From: Ignavibacteria bacterium
Lineage (GTDB): Bacteria; Bacteroidota; Ignavibacteria; Tepidaquicellales; Tepidaquicellaceae
Length of the DNA stretch: 20,820 nucleotides
Assembly (NCBI GenBank): GCA_016716125.1
Contig: JADJWZ010000013.1
Span: 1 to 20,820, forward strand
Direction: 5' to 3'
Shown here: positions 7,553-16,735 of the stretch, piece by piece
Position numbering within the stretch: position 1 is the first letter of the stretch
Layout: every line of letters begins with the position of its first letter
Translations under genes and position numbers: made by a program
The notes under the pieces: model-generated
What the model was told of the DNA's origin: nothing
What the model saw: only the letters and a program-made list of their open reading frames with translations
Database searches by the model: none

Positions 7553-8655
7553 ATGGAAAAAGAAGATTTAAAAAAATACTGTGAATTGATTGTAAAAGTA
7601 GGTGTCAATTTATACGAAGGACAAAATCTTGCAATAGGTTGCGGGATCAGAAATGCGGATTTCGCACTGATGCTTGCAGATACAGCTTATGAATACGGAG
7701 CAGGTTATGTTGATATAATTTTTAATTCAAACGAACTTACCAGAAGCCGCGTTGACCATGCAAAGAAAGCGGCAAATATTAATTTTATGCCGAACTATCC
7801 TATAAGCAGAGGATTTGAACAAATTGCAAATGACTGGGCTTTTATAAGGATTGATAACCTGGAGGAAATTAATGTGCTGAAATCGCTTGATGCAAATATT
7901 CTGAGCACTATAACAAAAAACGAACAGAGCGCGCTAAAGGCAATGTCTAAGCAATTGCATCGGCAAAGATTGCATGGTGTATAGTTGCCGCTCCGGGATT
8001 GAACTAAGCTGCAAAAGTTTTTGACTCGAAGCCGTGCAGCGAACTCGAAAATAAACTATGGGAAAGTCTCACCAAAATTCTCAGGCTAGATAAGCCAGAC
8101 CCGGTGAAGGAGTGGAATATTCTGGGAAATAAACTTGTCAAAAGAGGAAATCTTCTTACGGGTCTGAAAATTGACAAGCTTGTCTTTACAGGTCCGGATA
8201 CTGATCTCGAGATCGGTCTTACTCCGAATGCAGTATGGAGAGGCGGATTGGTGAAAGCTCAGAACGGCAGAGAGTTCATCCCGAATCTTCCTATCGGCGC
8301 AGATGATAACAGGGAAATTCTTGAAAAATATTTTGAAATAGATGATGGCGCTTCATATCTCGGTGAGGTTGCGCTGGTTGATATTAATTCCGAAGTCTAT
8401 AAATCCGGTTTGATCTTAAACAGTATTCTTTATGATGAAAATGCAGCCTGCCACATTGCACTGGGAAGAGGTATTCCAATGTGTTTTTCGAATAAGGATG
8501 AGATCATTACTCCCGCAGATATGAAATTAAATAAATGCAACGAATCCGTTGTTCATACTGACTTTATGATCGGTTCGGAATTTATAAATGTAAGAGCAAC
8601 CGACTATGACGGACTTGAGCACCAGATTATTAAAGACGGATTGTTTGTAATTTGA
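7553..8655 (+). CDS. M29-family metallo-aminopeptidase with frameshift, in-frame TAA and internal deletion
   Basis: The N-terminal domain (MEKEDLKKYCELIVKVGVNL, QNLAIGCG) and C-terminal domain (LVFTGPDTDLEIGL, WRGG, ASYLGEVALVDI, ILYDENAACHIALGRG, VVHTDFMIG) are typical of the AmpS/AmpT (M29) aminopeptidases, dinuclear metal enzymes of about 410 residues that remove N-terminal amino acids in the cytoplasm. Ligands visible: the Glu of GEVAL, the His of CHIALG and the HTD pair. A lost base near 7951 shifts the frame (continue as IASAKIAWCIVAAPGLN), and TAA at 8005-8007 interrupts it before AAKVFDSKPC. After GREFIPNLPI (ending about 8295) the protein jumps straight to DNREILEKYFEIDDGA. Relatives have about 45-50 extra residues here, including the PTEEVF glutamate that binds metal. 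As written the product could not be active. Confidence 0.83.
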
Positions 8656-8705
8656 AAGATCTTTGAAATTTTTTTTAATTTAAAACAGTAACTCTAGTCC
8701 CTTTC

Positions 8706-9201
8706 TTAAATCCGGAACCGATTCCTTAATGTGATCACGCCTGCATCTCCTTTGTAATATAGTTTGGCGAGATAATCTTCATTCACGTCTTTATCATCGG
8801 AAAAAACAAAAGTCATTCAGGTACTGCATTTTTCCCGTTAGGTTCCTTCAAAGCTGATGAATACGGGCGAGGAAATCGCCTTCAGGATATTTTCCGGTCT
8901 TACTGTATTTATATAATACTTACCTTCTTTATCCGTCATGCACCAGCCGTGCAGTCTGCCTTGCCATTTTTGAGATCCCGTTTCACTTCCGCTTTTGGAA
9001 TATAAGCCGCCTGCATCAGTATGATATGCGTAAATTAAAATTCCGGGATAAGGAGTTATGCTGTCTGATTTAAATATACGGCCTTCGATTCTGATCCTTT
9101 GTCCGGGTTCATTTTCTTTATAGATCAGCATTTCGTTTCCGGGATTAGAAGGTGCGTTTAAAAAAATTTAACAAAGCAAATAATATAAATATTGTTTTCA
9201 T
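8706..9201 (-). CDS. Secreted intradiol ring-cleavage dioxygenase-like protein (frameshifted)
   Basis: A signal peptide-like start (MKTIFILFALLNFF, 9201) is followed after an indel by NEMLIYKENEPGQRIRIEG, then YPGILIYAYHTDAGGLYSKS, then GRLHGWCMTDKEGKYYI. This is the beta-sandwich of protocatechuate 3,4-dioxygenase-like proteins. In this family ferric iron is held by two Tyr and two His. GLYSK supplies the first Tyr. The second, hidden by a frame slip, reads YPEGDFLARIHQL near 8865-8900, where relatives have YP..PAHIH; the first His appears as Arg. A further slip leads to TFVFSDDKDVNEDYLAKLYY and a stop at 8706. Secreted members occur widely in soil and aquatic Bacteroidota with unknown aromatic or other substrates. 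It follows the lipoprotein gene by 10 bp. Confidence 0.78.
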
Positions 9202-9211
9202 AAGTCAGAAT

Positions 9212-9980
9212 TTATTTTACGAAATTGCCCTTAATAGCGCAGCCGGAAAATTTTTTGCTGTCATTCAGAGCTATCGAAACACTGTACTCATAAGTTTTAT
9301 CAGACATATTATCGGAGCAGTTTTCTTTTTTAACAGATATGTTCAGAGTAGTCCTTTGAATATTATTGTAACCGAAATATTTTATCATACCGTCTTCTTC
9401 TTTCGGGTCGTTATAAAAAGAAATACGACTTGTTTTCCGAAGGAATGAAGAACTCCATCATGTTTTCCTTTTCCGAGATTTGTATGACCAGTTTGGTTCG
9501 TTACCCAGACACCGAGTCATAGGGAATGGGGTATTCCTGAAGTTTTCCTTCCACAGATATTACTTCCTTTTATGATCAATACTTTGAAATATTTTCCGGA
9601 TTCGCGCATTAATGTTTACAGAGTCGCTTGTGTATCCCTTACAGAAGCGAATGCGGAAGCGTATATATTTTCAGTAGGAAATAATTTTTATAATTTGCGG
9701 ACAGAGCTCCCGTTTCATCATTTATATAATACAATGAGTCGGGATTATTGCAGTCTCTGAAGGATCTTTCTGTTGAATTTATTTTTATCAGTCCTTCAAT
9801 TAATCTGAGCGCCGTATCGGAATTTTCAACTGCGATATTTTTACCGGCAGATTTGTCAGTATCCTGCTCAGCCGTCCTGACATTGTTTTCTTCGAATGCA
9901 TCTTTGTAAAGTACTTTGTTGATCCGGTCACATCCCGAAAGAAAAACAATTATGATCAATATCAGAATTTTCAGAAACAT
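9212..9980 (-). CDS. Lipoprotein with COG3650-like C-terminal domain (frameshifted)
   Basis: The N-terminus MFLKILILIIIVFLSGCD is a lipoprotein signal with lipobox LSGC, so the product should be lipidated and exported. A central segment (RLIEGLIKINSTERSFRDCN, then YINDETGALSANYKN, then IYASAFASVRDTQATL) has no match I recognise. The C-terminal part, recovered in two other frames, reads NEPNWSYKISEKENMMEFF, then NDPKEEDGMIKYFGYNN, then VKKENCSDNMSDKTYEYSVS and KKFSGCAIKG. The G/NEPxW, CSDxMSD and GCA motifs are those of the COG3650 family of predicted exported or membrane-associated proteins of unknown function. At least four indels are needed. Stop at 9212, 10 bp before the dioxygenase-like gene; 30 bp after MscS. 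A shared role with the secreted dioxygenase is possible but not shown. Confidence 0.72.
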
Positions 9981-10010
9981 ATTAAAAGGATTTATGAGAT
10001 TATAAAAAAT

Positions 10011-10853
10011 TTATTCGTCCTTTGACATAGCATTTGCTTTGTGAATAACTCTCTGCGGAAATGGTATTACAATGTTATTCTTCGCGAGCTCTTTAAATAT
10101 ATCAAACCTTAAATTACTTTTCGTCCCTTCTATTCTTAGGAGATTATTGCTCCAGAAAATAATCGTGAACAAAAAGCGCTGAATCTCCGAAATCCGAAAA
10201 TCTTATTAAAGGATAGTACAAGTCGTCGTCTAAAACGTCATCATTATTTTTAGCGCAGTCAAGAAGTATCTTTTCAACAAACCTGACATCGGAAGAATAG
10301 TCCACCGAAACTTCGAGTTTAAAAAGAGTCGGCGTATTATTGTGTGTCCAGTTAGTTACATTGTCTTCTATAAATTTATGATTCGGTATTATCAATACTT
10401 TGTCATCTCTTGAAATAGCTATGGCTGTCCTTAATGAAATTTCCTGAATTTTCACAACTATTCCCTCCACTTCCACTATATCATCAACCTTGATAGTTCC
10501 TTCTATGAGAATAATAATTCCGCTGATAAAATCCTTAAACACATTCTGTAATCCGAGACCGATACCGACTAATAACGCCGCCGAACTTGCAATAAGAAAT
10601 GTTATGTCTACTTTAATCGCTTTAAGACAGAACACTAAAGCTATTACCCACACAATATATTTAATCAGTTGAATTATGGAATGATGTCTTCCGTCAAGTT
10701 TGTGTTTCGAAGTCATTGCTCTTTTCAAAACAAATGAAATTAGTTTTATTGCAAAATCGTAAAGACAATAATAAATGCAACAAGGACCAAATTCCATACG
10801 GTTATTATATAGGATTCAGAAGTTATTAATTCCTTGTTTAGTATATCAATCAT
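10011..10853 (-). CDS. mscS: MscS-family mechanosensitive channel (two frameshifts)
   Basis: The protein is about 280 residues, close to the 286 of E. coli MscS. ATG at 10853 begins MIDILNKELITSESYIITVW and a first helix (LVLVAFIIVFTIL). A slip near 10750 leads into IKLISFVLKRAMTSK, then a helix (IKYIVWVIALVFCLKAI) and the Ala/Gly-rich pore helix ITFLIASSAALLVGIGLGLQ with NVFKDFISGIIILIEG behind it. The beta domain (IKVDDIVEVEGIVVKIQEIS, IPNHKFIEDNVTNW) is clear. A second slip near 10150 replaces the false end FLEQ with FWSNNLLRIEG, FDIFKELAKNNIVIPFPQR and a stop at 10011. MscS channels open under membrane tension and release solutes on osmotic downshock. Its start overlaps the end of the preceding small ORF (TAATG). 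Confidence 0.9.
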
Positions 10854-11050
10854 TATTTATTTTTTTTCTTCTTTAAAATTAAACGATGGACTCTTAAAAT
10901 CTTCCGGCAGATAAATTTCCGGGATTGTAATATGATTTCCGTCTCTAGTGAATTATACTGCGGCGACATTATCTCTATTACTTTTCTACACATATACTGA
11001 ATATGGCAATTATCAATAATGACCGAAAAGATGATCTTACCTTTTCTCAT
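10853..11050 (-). CDS. Small protein of unknown function, probably frameshifted
   Basis: A 65-residue frame starting MRKGKIIFSVIIDNCHIQYM. I do not recognise it. Evidence for a gene is positional: its ATG overlaps the stop of the GDCCVxC gene in an ATGA, and its end lies at the MscS start. The last third is probably out of frame. A one-base shift near 10950 gives a more protein-like end, TIPEIYLPEDFKSPSFNFK, closing at 10857 instead of the basic ILKKKKNK. Two cysteines (NC, MC) are present. No signal peptide or clear membrane helix is visible. Confidence 0.4.
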   Translation of the reverse strand: MRKGKIIFSVIIDNCHIQYMCRKVIEIMSPQYNSLETEIILQSRKFICRKILRVHRLILKKKKNK

Positions 11051-11325
11051 GTGTAAATAATTTGATGCTTATATTTAATTTTGTAATTGTACTGAACTAA
11101 ACATTTTCTTCCACCGCAGCATTTTCCGCTGATCTGAACAGGAGGACATTTCACTGATCCGTAACTGCAGAATACACAGCAGTCTCCTTTTAACGGCTTT
11201 ATGATTTCTTTACAGTTACTGCATTCGTAATACCACTCGCATGAGTTTTCACTCATCTTTTCCTTTTTTAAAATACCGCAGACAGGACATTTTATTTCAG
11301 AATATAATAATAATATTTTCTCCAT
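11047..11325 (-). CDS. GDCCVxC-domain cysteine-rich protein
   Basis: This intact 92-residue protein has a zinc-ribbon-like pair CPVCG and CSNC, then the signature GDCCVFCSYGSVKCPPVQ and a KCCGGRKC tail, 13 cysteines in all. The block defines the GDCCVxC-domain (seleno)protein family, small proteins of unknown function whose relatives sometimes carry selenocysteine at one of these positions and are often found near mercury or thiol metabolism genes. Here all positions are TGC/TGT codons, so this is the cysteine form. It lies 20 bp after uvrC in the same direction and its stop overlaps the next ATG by four bases. A redox or metal-binding role is inferred from the cysteines only. Confidence 0.82.
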   Translation of the reverse strand: MEKILLLYSEIKCPVCGILKKEKMSENSCEWYYECSNCKEIIKPLKGDCCVFCSYGSVKCPPVQISGKCCGGRKCLVQYNYKIKYKHQIIYT

Positions 11326-11345
11326 ATGCTGTAAATATCTTACAT

Positions 11346-13277
11346 TTATAGATCTTCAAAATGCTTCCTTAGTCTCTCTGCTGTTTTTTTGCCGGCTTCG
11401 GATTCAATCTGTTCATAACTGTTTTTTAACATGTCTTTAATATTTTCCACGGAGCCGAATTTAGTCAAGAGTTTTTGAACCGTCTTGTCGCCTATCCCTT
11501 CTATATCGGAAAGCTCCGAGGTCAGAGTTCTTTTGCTTCTTAAGTCTTTGTGATAAGTTACGGCAAATCTGTGAGCTTCGTCTCTTATCCTCTGTAAAAG
11601 TCTTAACCCGCTTGAGGTTTTAGGAATGTTGTGCGGCATTGATTCTCCCGGGAGATAGACTTCTTCCAGACGTTTTGCCAGACCGATAATATTCTGATCT
11701 TTTACGTCGAGGTCTTCAAGAACTTTTACCGCTGATGACAACTGACCTTTTCCACCGTCTATAATAATCAAATCAGGAACCGATCCGAAGCTGAGATCTT
11801 CCTTTGAATTTTCTGCGGGTGAATCTGAATTACCGTCGGAATTCTTTTCCTGATTTTTATATCTTCTGTAGATCACTTCTCTCATAGCTAGAAAATCATC
11901 CGGTGTTCCGGTCTCATCAGTTACATAATTAATTTTGAATTTTCTGTAATCTGATTTTTTCGGACGGCCTTCTGCAAACACTACCATTGAAGCCACAGTA
12001 TCCGTTCCCTGAATATGGGAAATGTCATAGCATTCAATTCTCCTCAAATTCTGGTAAGATTCAGATCTTTTTTAACGAATCAAGTGAAGGCGGAATGAAT
12101 TCTCTTTTAAGTCTGGTGAGTATAAGTTCGTCGAGCATTAACCTCGCGTTTTTTCTCACCATAAAAAGCAGTTTATACTTGTCTCCGATCTTTGGAATTA
12201 CCATATCTACTTTTCCGCTTTTTCTTTTTTCCAGCCAGTCTTTTACAGCGCTTTGATTTTCCGGCTCTGTCATAAGATGAATTTCATCCGGAATAAATTC
12301 TGATTTGGAATAGTAGTTTATAAGAAGCTGTTCTATAATTTCAGCAGATGTTTTGTCTTCTACGTTAGTTAGAAAATAATGCGTCTTTCCGATTACCTTT
12401 CCGTCGCGGATCTTGAGAACCATACCGCAGCAATCGTTATCCGTTTTTTCAAAAGCAATAACGTCTTTGTCAATGATCTCATCATCCACAATTTTCTGTT
12501 TGGATGAATATACTTCTATCGCATTGATTCTGTCTCTTATCTGCTTTGCTTTTTCAAACTGCATCTTTTCGGAATAATCCTGCATTTTTTACAGTAAGGT
12601 CTTTATAAGAGATTTCGTTTTTCCGTTAAAGTTTTGATACCTGATCTATTGTAAAAATTATATTCTTCTTTACTGACATATCCGACACAGGGACCTTCGC
12701 ATTTTTGAATATGGTAGTCAAGACAAAGGTTAAACTTATTTTTGGAAATAGCATCTTCCGTGAGATTGAGACTGCAGGATCTTATCATGAAAATATTTCT
12801 TACGGTCTTCAGAGCAAATCTCATATTTCTGACGTCTGTATAAGGTCCGAAATATTTCGACCCGTCCGATCTTTTTTTTTTCCGCGTGGGGAAAATTCTC
12901 GGGAACGGTTCGTTTGTAATTACTATATAAGGATATGATTTGTCATCTTTGAAATTTATGTTATATCTCGGCTTATGAGTTCTGATGAGATTCTGCTCGA
13001 GGATAAGAGCTTCCACTTCATTGTCCGTTGAGATAAGCTCTATGTCGCTGATCTTTCTAATCATCGCGCTGATCATCGGAGAAACCGGTTTAGACTGAAA
13101 ATACTGCTTGACCCTGTTTTTCAAAACCGCCGCTTTTCCAATATACAATAGCTTTCCTGCGGAATCCCTGAATTGATATACTCCCGGAGAAGAGGGAAGT
13201 GAATTTAACTTTTCTTTAAGAGTCGGATTAAGATCTTTGTCATCTATAAATTCTATTTTTTCTTTTTTATCATCCAT
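11346..13277 (-). CDS. uvrC: UvrC, excinuclease ABC subunit C (two frameshifts)
   Basis: The three adjoining frames are one protein of about 640 residues. Part one (13277-12603) has the GIY-YIG nuclease: SSPGVYQFRD, LLYIGKAAVLKNRVKQYF and EALILEQNLIRTHKPRYNIN, which makes the 3' incision, and a cysteine pair region KCEGPCVGYV. Part two (12585-12061) starts with the UVR motif (DYSEKMQFEKAKQIRDRINA) that binds UvrB. Part three (12047-11346) has the RNase H-like nuclease for the 5' incision: ECYDISHIQGT, LIIIDGGKGQLSSA and RDEAHRFAV, which bear the catalytic Asp, Asp and His, then a tandem helix-hairpin-helix (LSDIEGIGDKTVQKLLTKFG). Frame breaks are near 12590 and 12055. An extra acidic loop (KNSDGNSDSPAENSKED) sits between the two catalytic Asp. 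UvrABC performs nucleotide excision repair. Confidence 0.95.
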
Positions 13278-13331
13278 ATTCTTACCAAATCAAAAGCTGA
13301 ATAATTTTATTTTGCAGATGACATATAATAT

Positions 13332-13730
13332 TCATTTTTTTTTCTGTGTAAATTCAATAAGAATATTGTTCGCGGATTTCGGATGAAGAAAAGCTATCAG
13401 CATATTATCAGCGCCGGTCCTTGGTGTTTCATTAATAAGTCTGATCCCGTCTTCTTTAAGTTTTAATAGTGATCCCGCTATGTCATTCACTTCGAAGGAT
13501 ACGTGATGAATACCTTCGCCTTTTTTTTCAATATATTTTGAGATAGGCGATTCCGGATCCGTGCCTTCGAGCAGTTCTATATCGCAGTTTTCAAGATGGA
13601 ATTTTCTGACATTTACTTTCTGTTCCTCGACATATTCCGCTGCCGAAGCGGTTATACCGAATATCTTTTCAAATACTTTTACAGATTCCTCAAGAGACTT
13701 CACTGCAATTCCTAAGTGCGCAAGTTTCAT
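13332..13730 (-). CDS. mce: Methylmalonyl-CoA epimerase
   Basis: This intact 132-residue protein is a vicinal oxygen chelate fold with two paired beta-alpha-beta modules. It begins MKLAHLGIAVKSLEESVKVF; later blocks are EYVEEQKVNVRKFHLENCDI, GEGIHHVSFEVNDI and LHPKSANNILIEF. The metal ligands His (AHLGIA), His (GIHHVSF) and Glu (LIEF) are in place, along with the Gln of EEQKV that is the fourth family ligand. Length and motifs fit methylmalonyl-CoA epimerase, which interconverts the 2R and 2S forms in propionate or succinate metabolism together with methylmalonyl-CoA mutase. No mutase gene is in the window. It lies 54 bp before uvrC and 27 bp after manC in the same direction. Confidence 0.9.
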   Translation of the reverse strand: MKLAHLGIAVKSLEESVKVFEKIFGITASAAEYVEEQKVNVRKFHLENCDIELLEGTDPESPISKYIEKKGEGIHHVSFEVNDIAGSLLKLKEDGIRLINETPRTGADNMLIAFLHPKSANNILIEFTQKKK

Positions 13731-13757
13731 ATACTGCCTGTTTACTTTATTTAATTT

Positions 13758-14866
13758 TTATAAAAACTGATCCATTCCTTTTCTTCTCAGATAATCGACT
13801 ACATCCTTTACTTTCTGCGCTTCGCCTTTTTTACAGATAAGCAGACCGTTTTCCGTATTAATAATCAGCAAATCTTCCACGCCGATTGTAGCAACTATTT
13901 TCAAGTCGTTGATTATCAGGCAATTTTTAGAATGGTGTGTTATTGTCATACCCTGTCTCACATTTCCGTCGGGATCTTTTTCTTTTATGTTATAAACTTC
14001 ATCCCATGCGCCGACATCATTCCAGCCGAAATGACTTCTGATAATAAAGACTTTTTCGGATTTCTCCATTACGCCGTAATCTATTGATATGCTTTTCAGT
14101 TTGGAATATTCATCTTCGAGAATTTTCGGAAAAGTTGTTGACAGAATATTATCTGAAAGTCTGTTTAAAGATTTATGAAGTTCAGGCATATAGTTTTTAA
14201 TTTCTTCGATCATGGTATCTGTTCTGAAAATAAACATGCCGCTGTTCCAGAGAAAGTCTCCGCTTTCAAGAAAAGCTTTTGCAACTTCAAGGTTAGGCTT
14301 TTCGGCAAATGTTTTACTTTTGCAAAACTCTTTCGGCAGCGACATTGTTAAGACTTTCTGTTTCTACGTCGGTGTAAATATCTGAATCATACTGAATATA
14401 TCCGTAACCGGTTTCCGGCTTATCAGGATGAATGCCGAGAGTAACTATTCCTCCGTTATCGTTTACAAATTTCAATCCGCTTTTGATAACTCTGTGAAAT
14501 TCATCAACGTCATCGATAAGATGATCAGCAGCTACTACAAGCACATTTGCTTTCGGCTGAAACCTGTTTATAAAAACACAGGAAAGTCCGATACATGGCG
14601 CGGTATTTCTGCCTACGGGCTCGCAGATAATATTTTCATCGGGAATTTTCGGAAGCTGCCTTTTAACCTCCTGCTTATAAATTACATTTGTAACTACAAA
14701 AATATGTGTGTTTTTAAAAACATCATCGAGTCTCTTTATAAGCAAGCTGAAGCAGAGTATCGTTATCGTCCGTGATCTTAAGAAATTGTTTCGGAACTTT
14801 GTAATTTCCTTTCGGCCAGAATCTTGTACCGACTCCGCCGGCCATTATTACAGCATAATTTATCAT
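13758..14866 (-). CDS. manC: Mannose-1-phosphate guanylyltransferase (frameshifted)
   Basis: The rebuilt protein is about 370 residues. ATG at 14866 gives MINYAVIMAGGVGTRFWPKG, the nucleotide-binding start, then VPKQFLKITDDNDTLLQLAY. A shift near 14745 continues as LDDVFKNTHIFVVTNVIYK, ICEPVGRNTAPCIGLS, VVAADHLI and GYGYIQYD. A second break near 14330 leads to KTFAEKPN, FLWNSGMFIFRTD, SIDYGVMEKSEKV and GWNDVGAWDEVY. These are the conserved blocks of GDP-mannose pyrophosphorylases, which make GDP-mannose from GTP and mannose-1-phosphate for surface polysaccharide. The usual PxSR after GTRxW reads PKGNYKVPKQ, an unusual spacing for the catalytic loop. Only the short pyrophosphorylase type is present, with no C-terminal isomerase domain. 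Confidence 0.9.
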
Positions 14867-14885
14867 TTTATAAAAAGTAAGATTA

Positions 14886-15718
14886 TTAATTTTTTTTGAT
14901 ATTGCTGAATATCTTCACAGGATCATTCAGATAAGAAATAAACACATCCTGATCGTCTACCTCCTTATCAATAATGATCGCTTTCATATTATAAATAATA
15001 TAACGATATATTTTTTCAGTATCTTCCGAAACAGGGTTAATTCTGTAGCTTTGAATAAATTTCAGAAATACATAACCGGCTTCTGCAAGCTGAACCAGCT
15101 TATCTAACTTAAGTTCCTTTGCAATTAATACTGTCTCTTTAAGATTTGTCAGCGCAGAAGTTAGGCTTCTCAGCGCTTCGTATATCCGGAACTCGCCTTC
15201 TATTTTATAAAGACTCTTGAAGTTTTCATCAGTATCCTTAATTAGTTTTCAAGACTTACTAATTTTTCCTTTTGAAGATCATCAGAATATTTTTCATTAA
15301 GTCTGTCAGCAAGCTGATTCTTAATTTCTCTTTCTTTAAATATTCTTCTCTCATTAAATTTTCTCAATGAGACTTTTCTTATATTCTCGATTGACTTCAG
15401 AATATTCTTATAGCCAAATAGTCTTCGCCCTTTATCAGATTTGAAACAAGCGTAAGTCCGAGTTTATATAAGTTCAAAGTGCTTTCGGTAATATCGTATT
15501 TTCCGTTTGCTTTTTTCAAAAAGAGTCCGATCGCCTGATAGATATTGGAAATAATTTCGAGTGACATTTCTTTTGAAGAATATTCAAGTTCACTATATTA
15601 GTAATGTTTGAAATAATATTCGCTCTTTCTTCTTCGTTGTCAATCTTAGCGGAGATGATATATAAATAAGACTGTCAAATTCAGAATTCAGTTTACCGTT
15701 AAGTGATTTAATTTCCAT
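14886..15718 (-). CDS. Helical protein of unknown function (frameshifted)
   Basis: I do not recognise this family. Joining frames over about four indels gives about 275 residues starting MEIKSLNGKLNSEFDSLIYI at 15718. Later parts are MSLEIISNIYQAIGLFLKKA, ITESTLNLYKLGLTLVSNLI, a charged likely coiled-coil (KFNERRIFKEREIKNQLADR, NEKYSDDLQKEKLVSLE), then YEALRSLTSALTNLKETVLI and LVQLAEAGYVFLKFIQSYRI, with an end of NDPVKIFSNIKKN. It is almost wholly alpha-helical, has no signal peptide or membrane span, and has few cysteines. It starts 20 bp after the acidic protein's stop and ends 19 bp before manC, so it belongs to the same transcription unit. A structural or adaptor role is possible; nothing in the sequence proves a function. 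Confidence 0.6.
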
Positions 15719-15738
15719 TTCCAAAATTTACAAATTCC

Positions 15739-16735
15739 TCATTTTGCAGTCTGATCCGGATTATGATCTTCTTCGGAAATAATTGAAACATCTGATTCAC
15801 CGGAATGCTGAATACTGCTGTCTAGGAGTTTTTCTTTAAGTTCTCTTTCGTATTTATTGAGTTCATTCTGAATATCCTCATCGAGTTTATATTCTTCGAT
15901 ATTTGCAATTGATTTTCTTCTTGCGAATCGGGGATCTCATCGTTTTCTGTTTCTGATTTACCGGGAAAAGTTTTTTTAATGGTAAAGGATTCATCGCCTT
16001 CGATGTATCCAAATCGCCGGAGGTCCGGCGGGGGGCGGTGTTTTTCGATCAGCATGGTTGCTGCGCCGGAATTCAATTCCGGCTGATCGGACGGAACAGC
16101 AGACGCGGCGGTTTCTGCGGACTCAGTCTGAGGAGTATTCGTCCGGCTGGACATGTTTTTGCTTGTTACCTGTATCGTCTGCAGATATTTCAGGTGGTTT
16201 GCCTGCTTCGGGTTTTTCTGTTTGAAATAACGAGTTCGGAATTTCATCTTCGGGATCCGCTGCCTCCGGCTCATACATACCGGAATTCAATTCCCGGTAA
16301 CACACCCCCATCTCCCATCACCATCTCCATTTTCTCCTGCAGCTCAAATGCCGCATTATCAACCTCTTCCTCCGTCCTGAGAAGCTCCATATAATTTTGC
16401 CTGAATTTTACCAGCTCCTCATCTTCTTCTCCGTCCTCTCCTTCTCTTGCTTCTGCTTCACTCTCATCCATTTTCTTTAACTCCGCTTCTATATCAATTT
16501 CTTCTTCCGTCTTTTCACTCTCTTCTGCCGCGCTGTCTAAATTAAAACTTACTTTATCATTGCCATCCGAGATCACCTCACCTTCCGCGGAAAAATATTT
16601 CATCACTCTCAGAAGCCGTTCCGAAATTTTTCTGATTGTTGATATGTGTTCCTGTCTGACGTTTTGTTTCCATAAGTCATTGACAGTTCTTTTGAATATA
16701 AATGTTAAATAATCTTTCTTTAGAGTTTCCTGCAT
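15739..16735 (-). CDS. Acidic protein of unknown function with repeated PELNSG peptide (frameshifted)
   Basis: I do not recognise this family. ATG at 16735 overlaps the alr stop (TAATG). The N-terminal 60 or so residues are a basic helical region (TLKKDYLTFIFKRTVNDLWK, ISTIRKISERLLRVMKYFSA). A long acidic stretch follows (EESEKTEEEIDIEAELKKMD, EAREGEDGEEDEELVKF) with another helix. Removing one G near 16294 joins it to LPELNSGMYEPEAADPEDE; later comes DQPELNSGAATMLIEKHRPP, RRFGYIEGDESFTIKKTF, and a C-terminus EEYKLDEDIQNELNKYEREL ending DHNPDQTAK. About 330 residues, mostly low-complexity and disordered between short ordered blocks. No signal peptide or membrane helix. Co-transcription with alr and the helical protein is likely. 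Compositional similarity to acidic linker proteins could mislead homology searches. Confidence 0.6.
16065..16083. repeat. 19-bp palindrome, copy 1
   Basis: GCCGGAATT-C-AATTCCGGC is perfectly symmetric around 16074. It lies inside the acidic protein gene and encodes, on the minus strand, the peptide PELNSG. A second copy is at 16279-16298, 214 bp away. Confidence 0.8.
16279..16298. repeat. Palindrome, copy 2, with one extra base
   Basis: ACCGGAATT-C-AATTCCCGGT has the same core as copy 1. Removing one C restores perfect symmetry, and the same removal restores the reading frame of the acidic protein, giving a second PELNSG. The extra base is thus probably a sequence error, and the two palindromes share a 17-base core. 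Confidence 0.75.

Noticed and set aside
7553..8655. Stop-codon readthrough or alternative genetic code at TAA 8005
   Set aside because: TAA ends many other genes here normally (for example MscS and Dps), and the gene also has a frameshift and a deletion, so a sequence error is simpler.
9152..9760. + strand proteins opposite the lipoprotein gene
   Set aside because: The minus strand shows a lipobox and the COG3650 motifs; the + frames have no family features.
11047..11325. Selenocysteine in the GDCCVxC protein
   Set aside because: All cysteine positions of the motif are TGC or TGT and no in-frame TGA occurs before the true stop.
12705..12938. + strand ORF inside uvrC
   Set aside because: It lies opposite the conserved GIY-YIG region and has no independent evidence.
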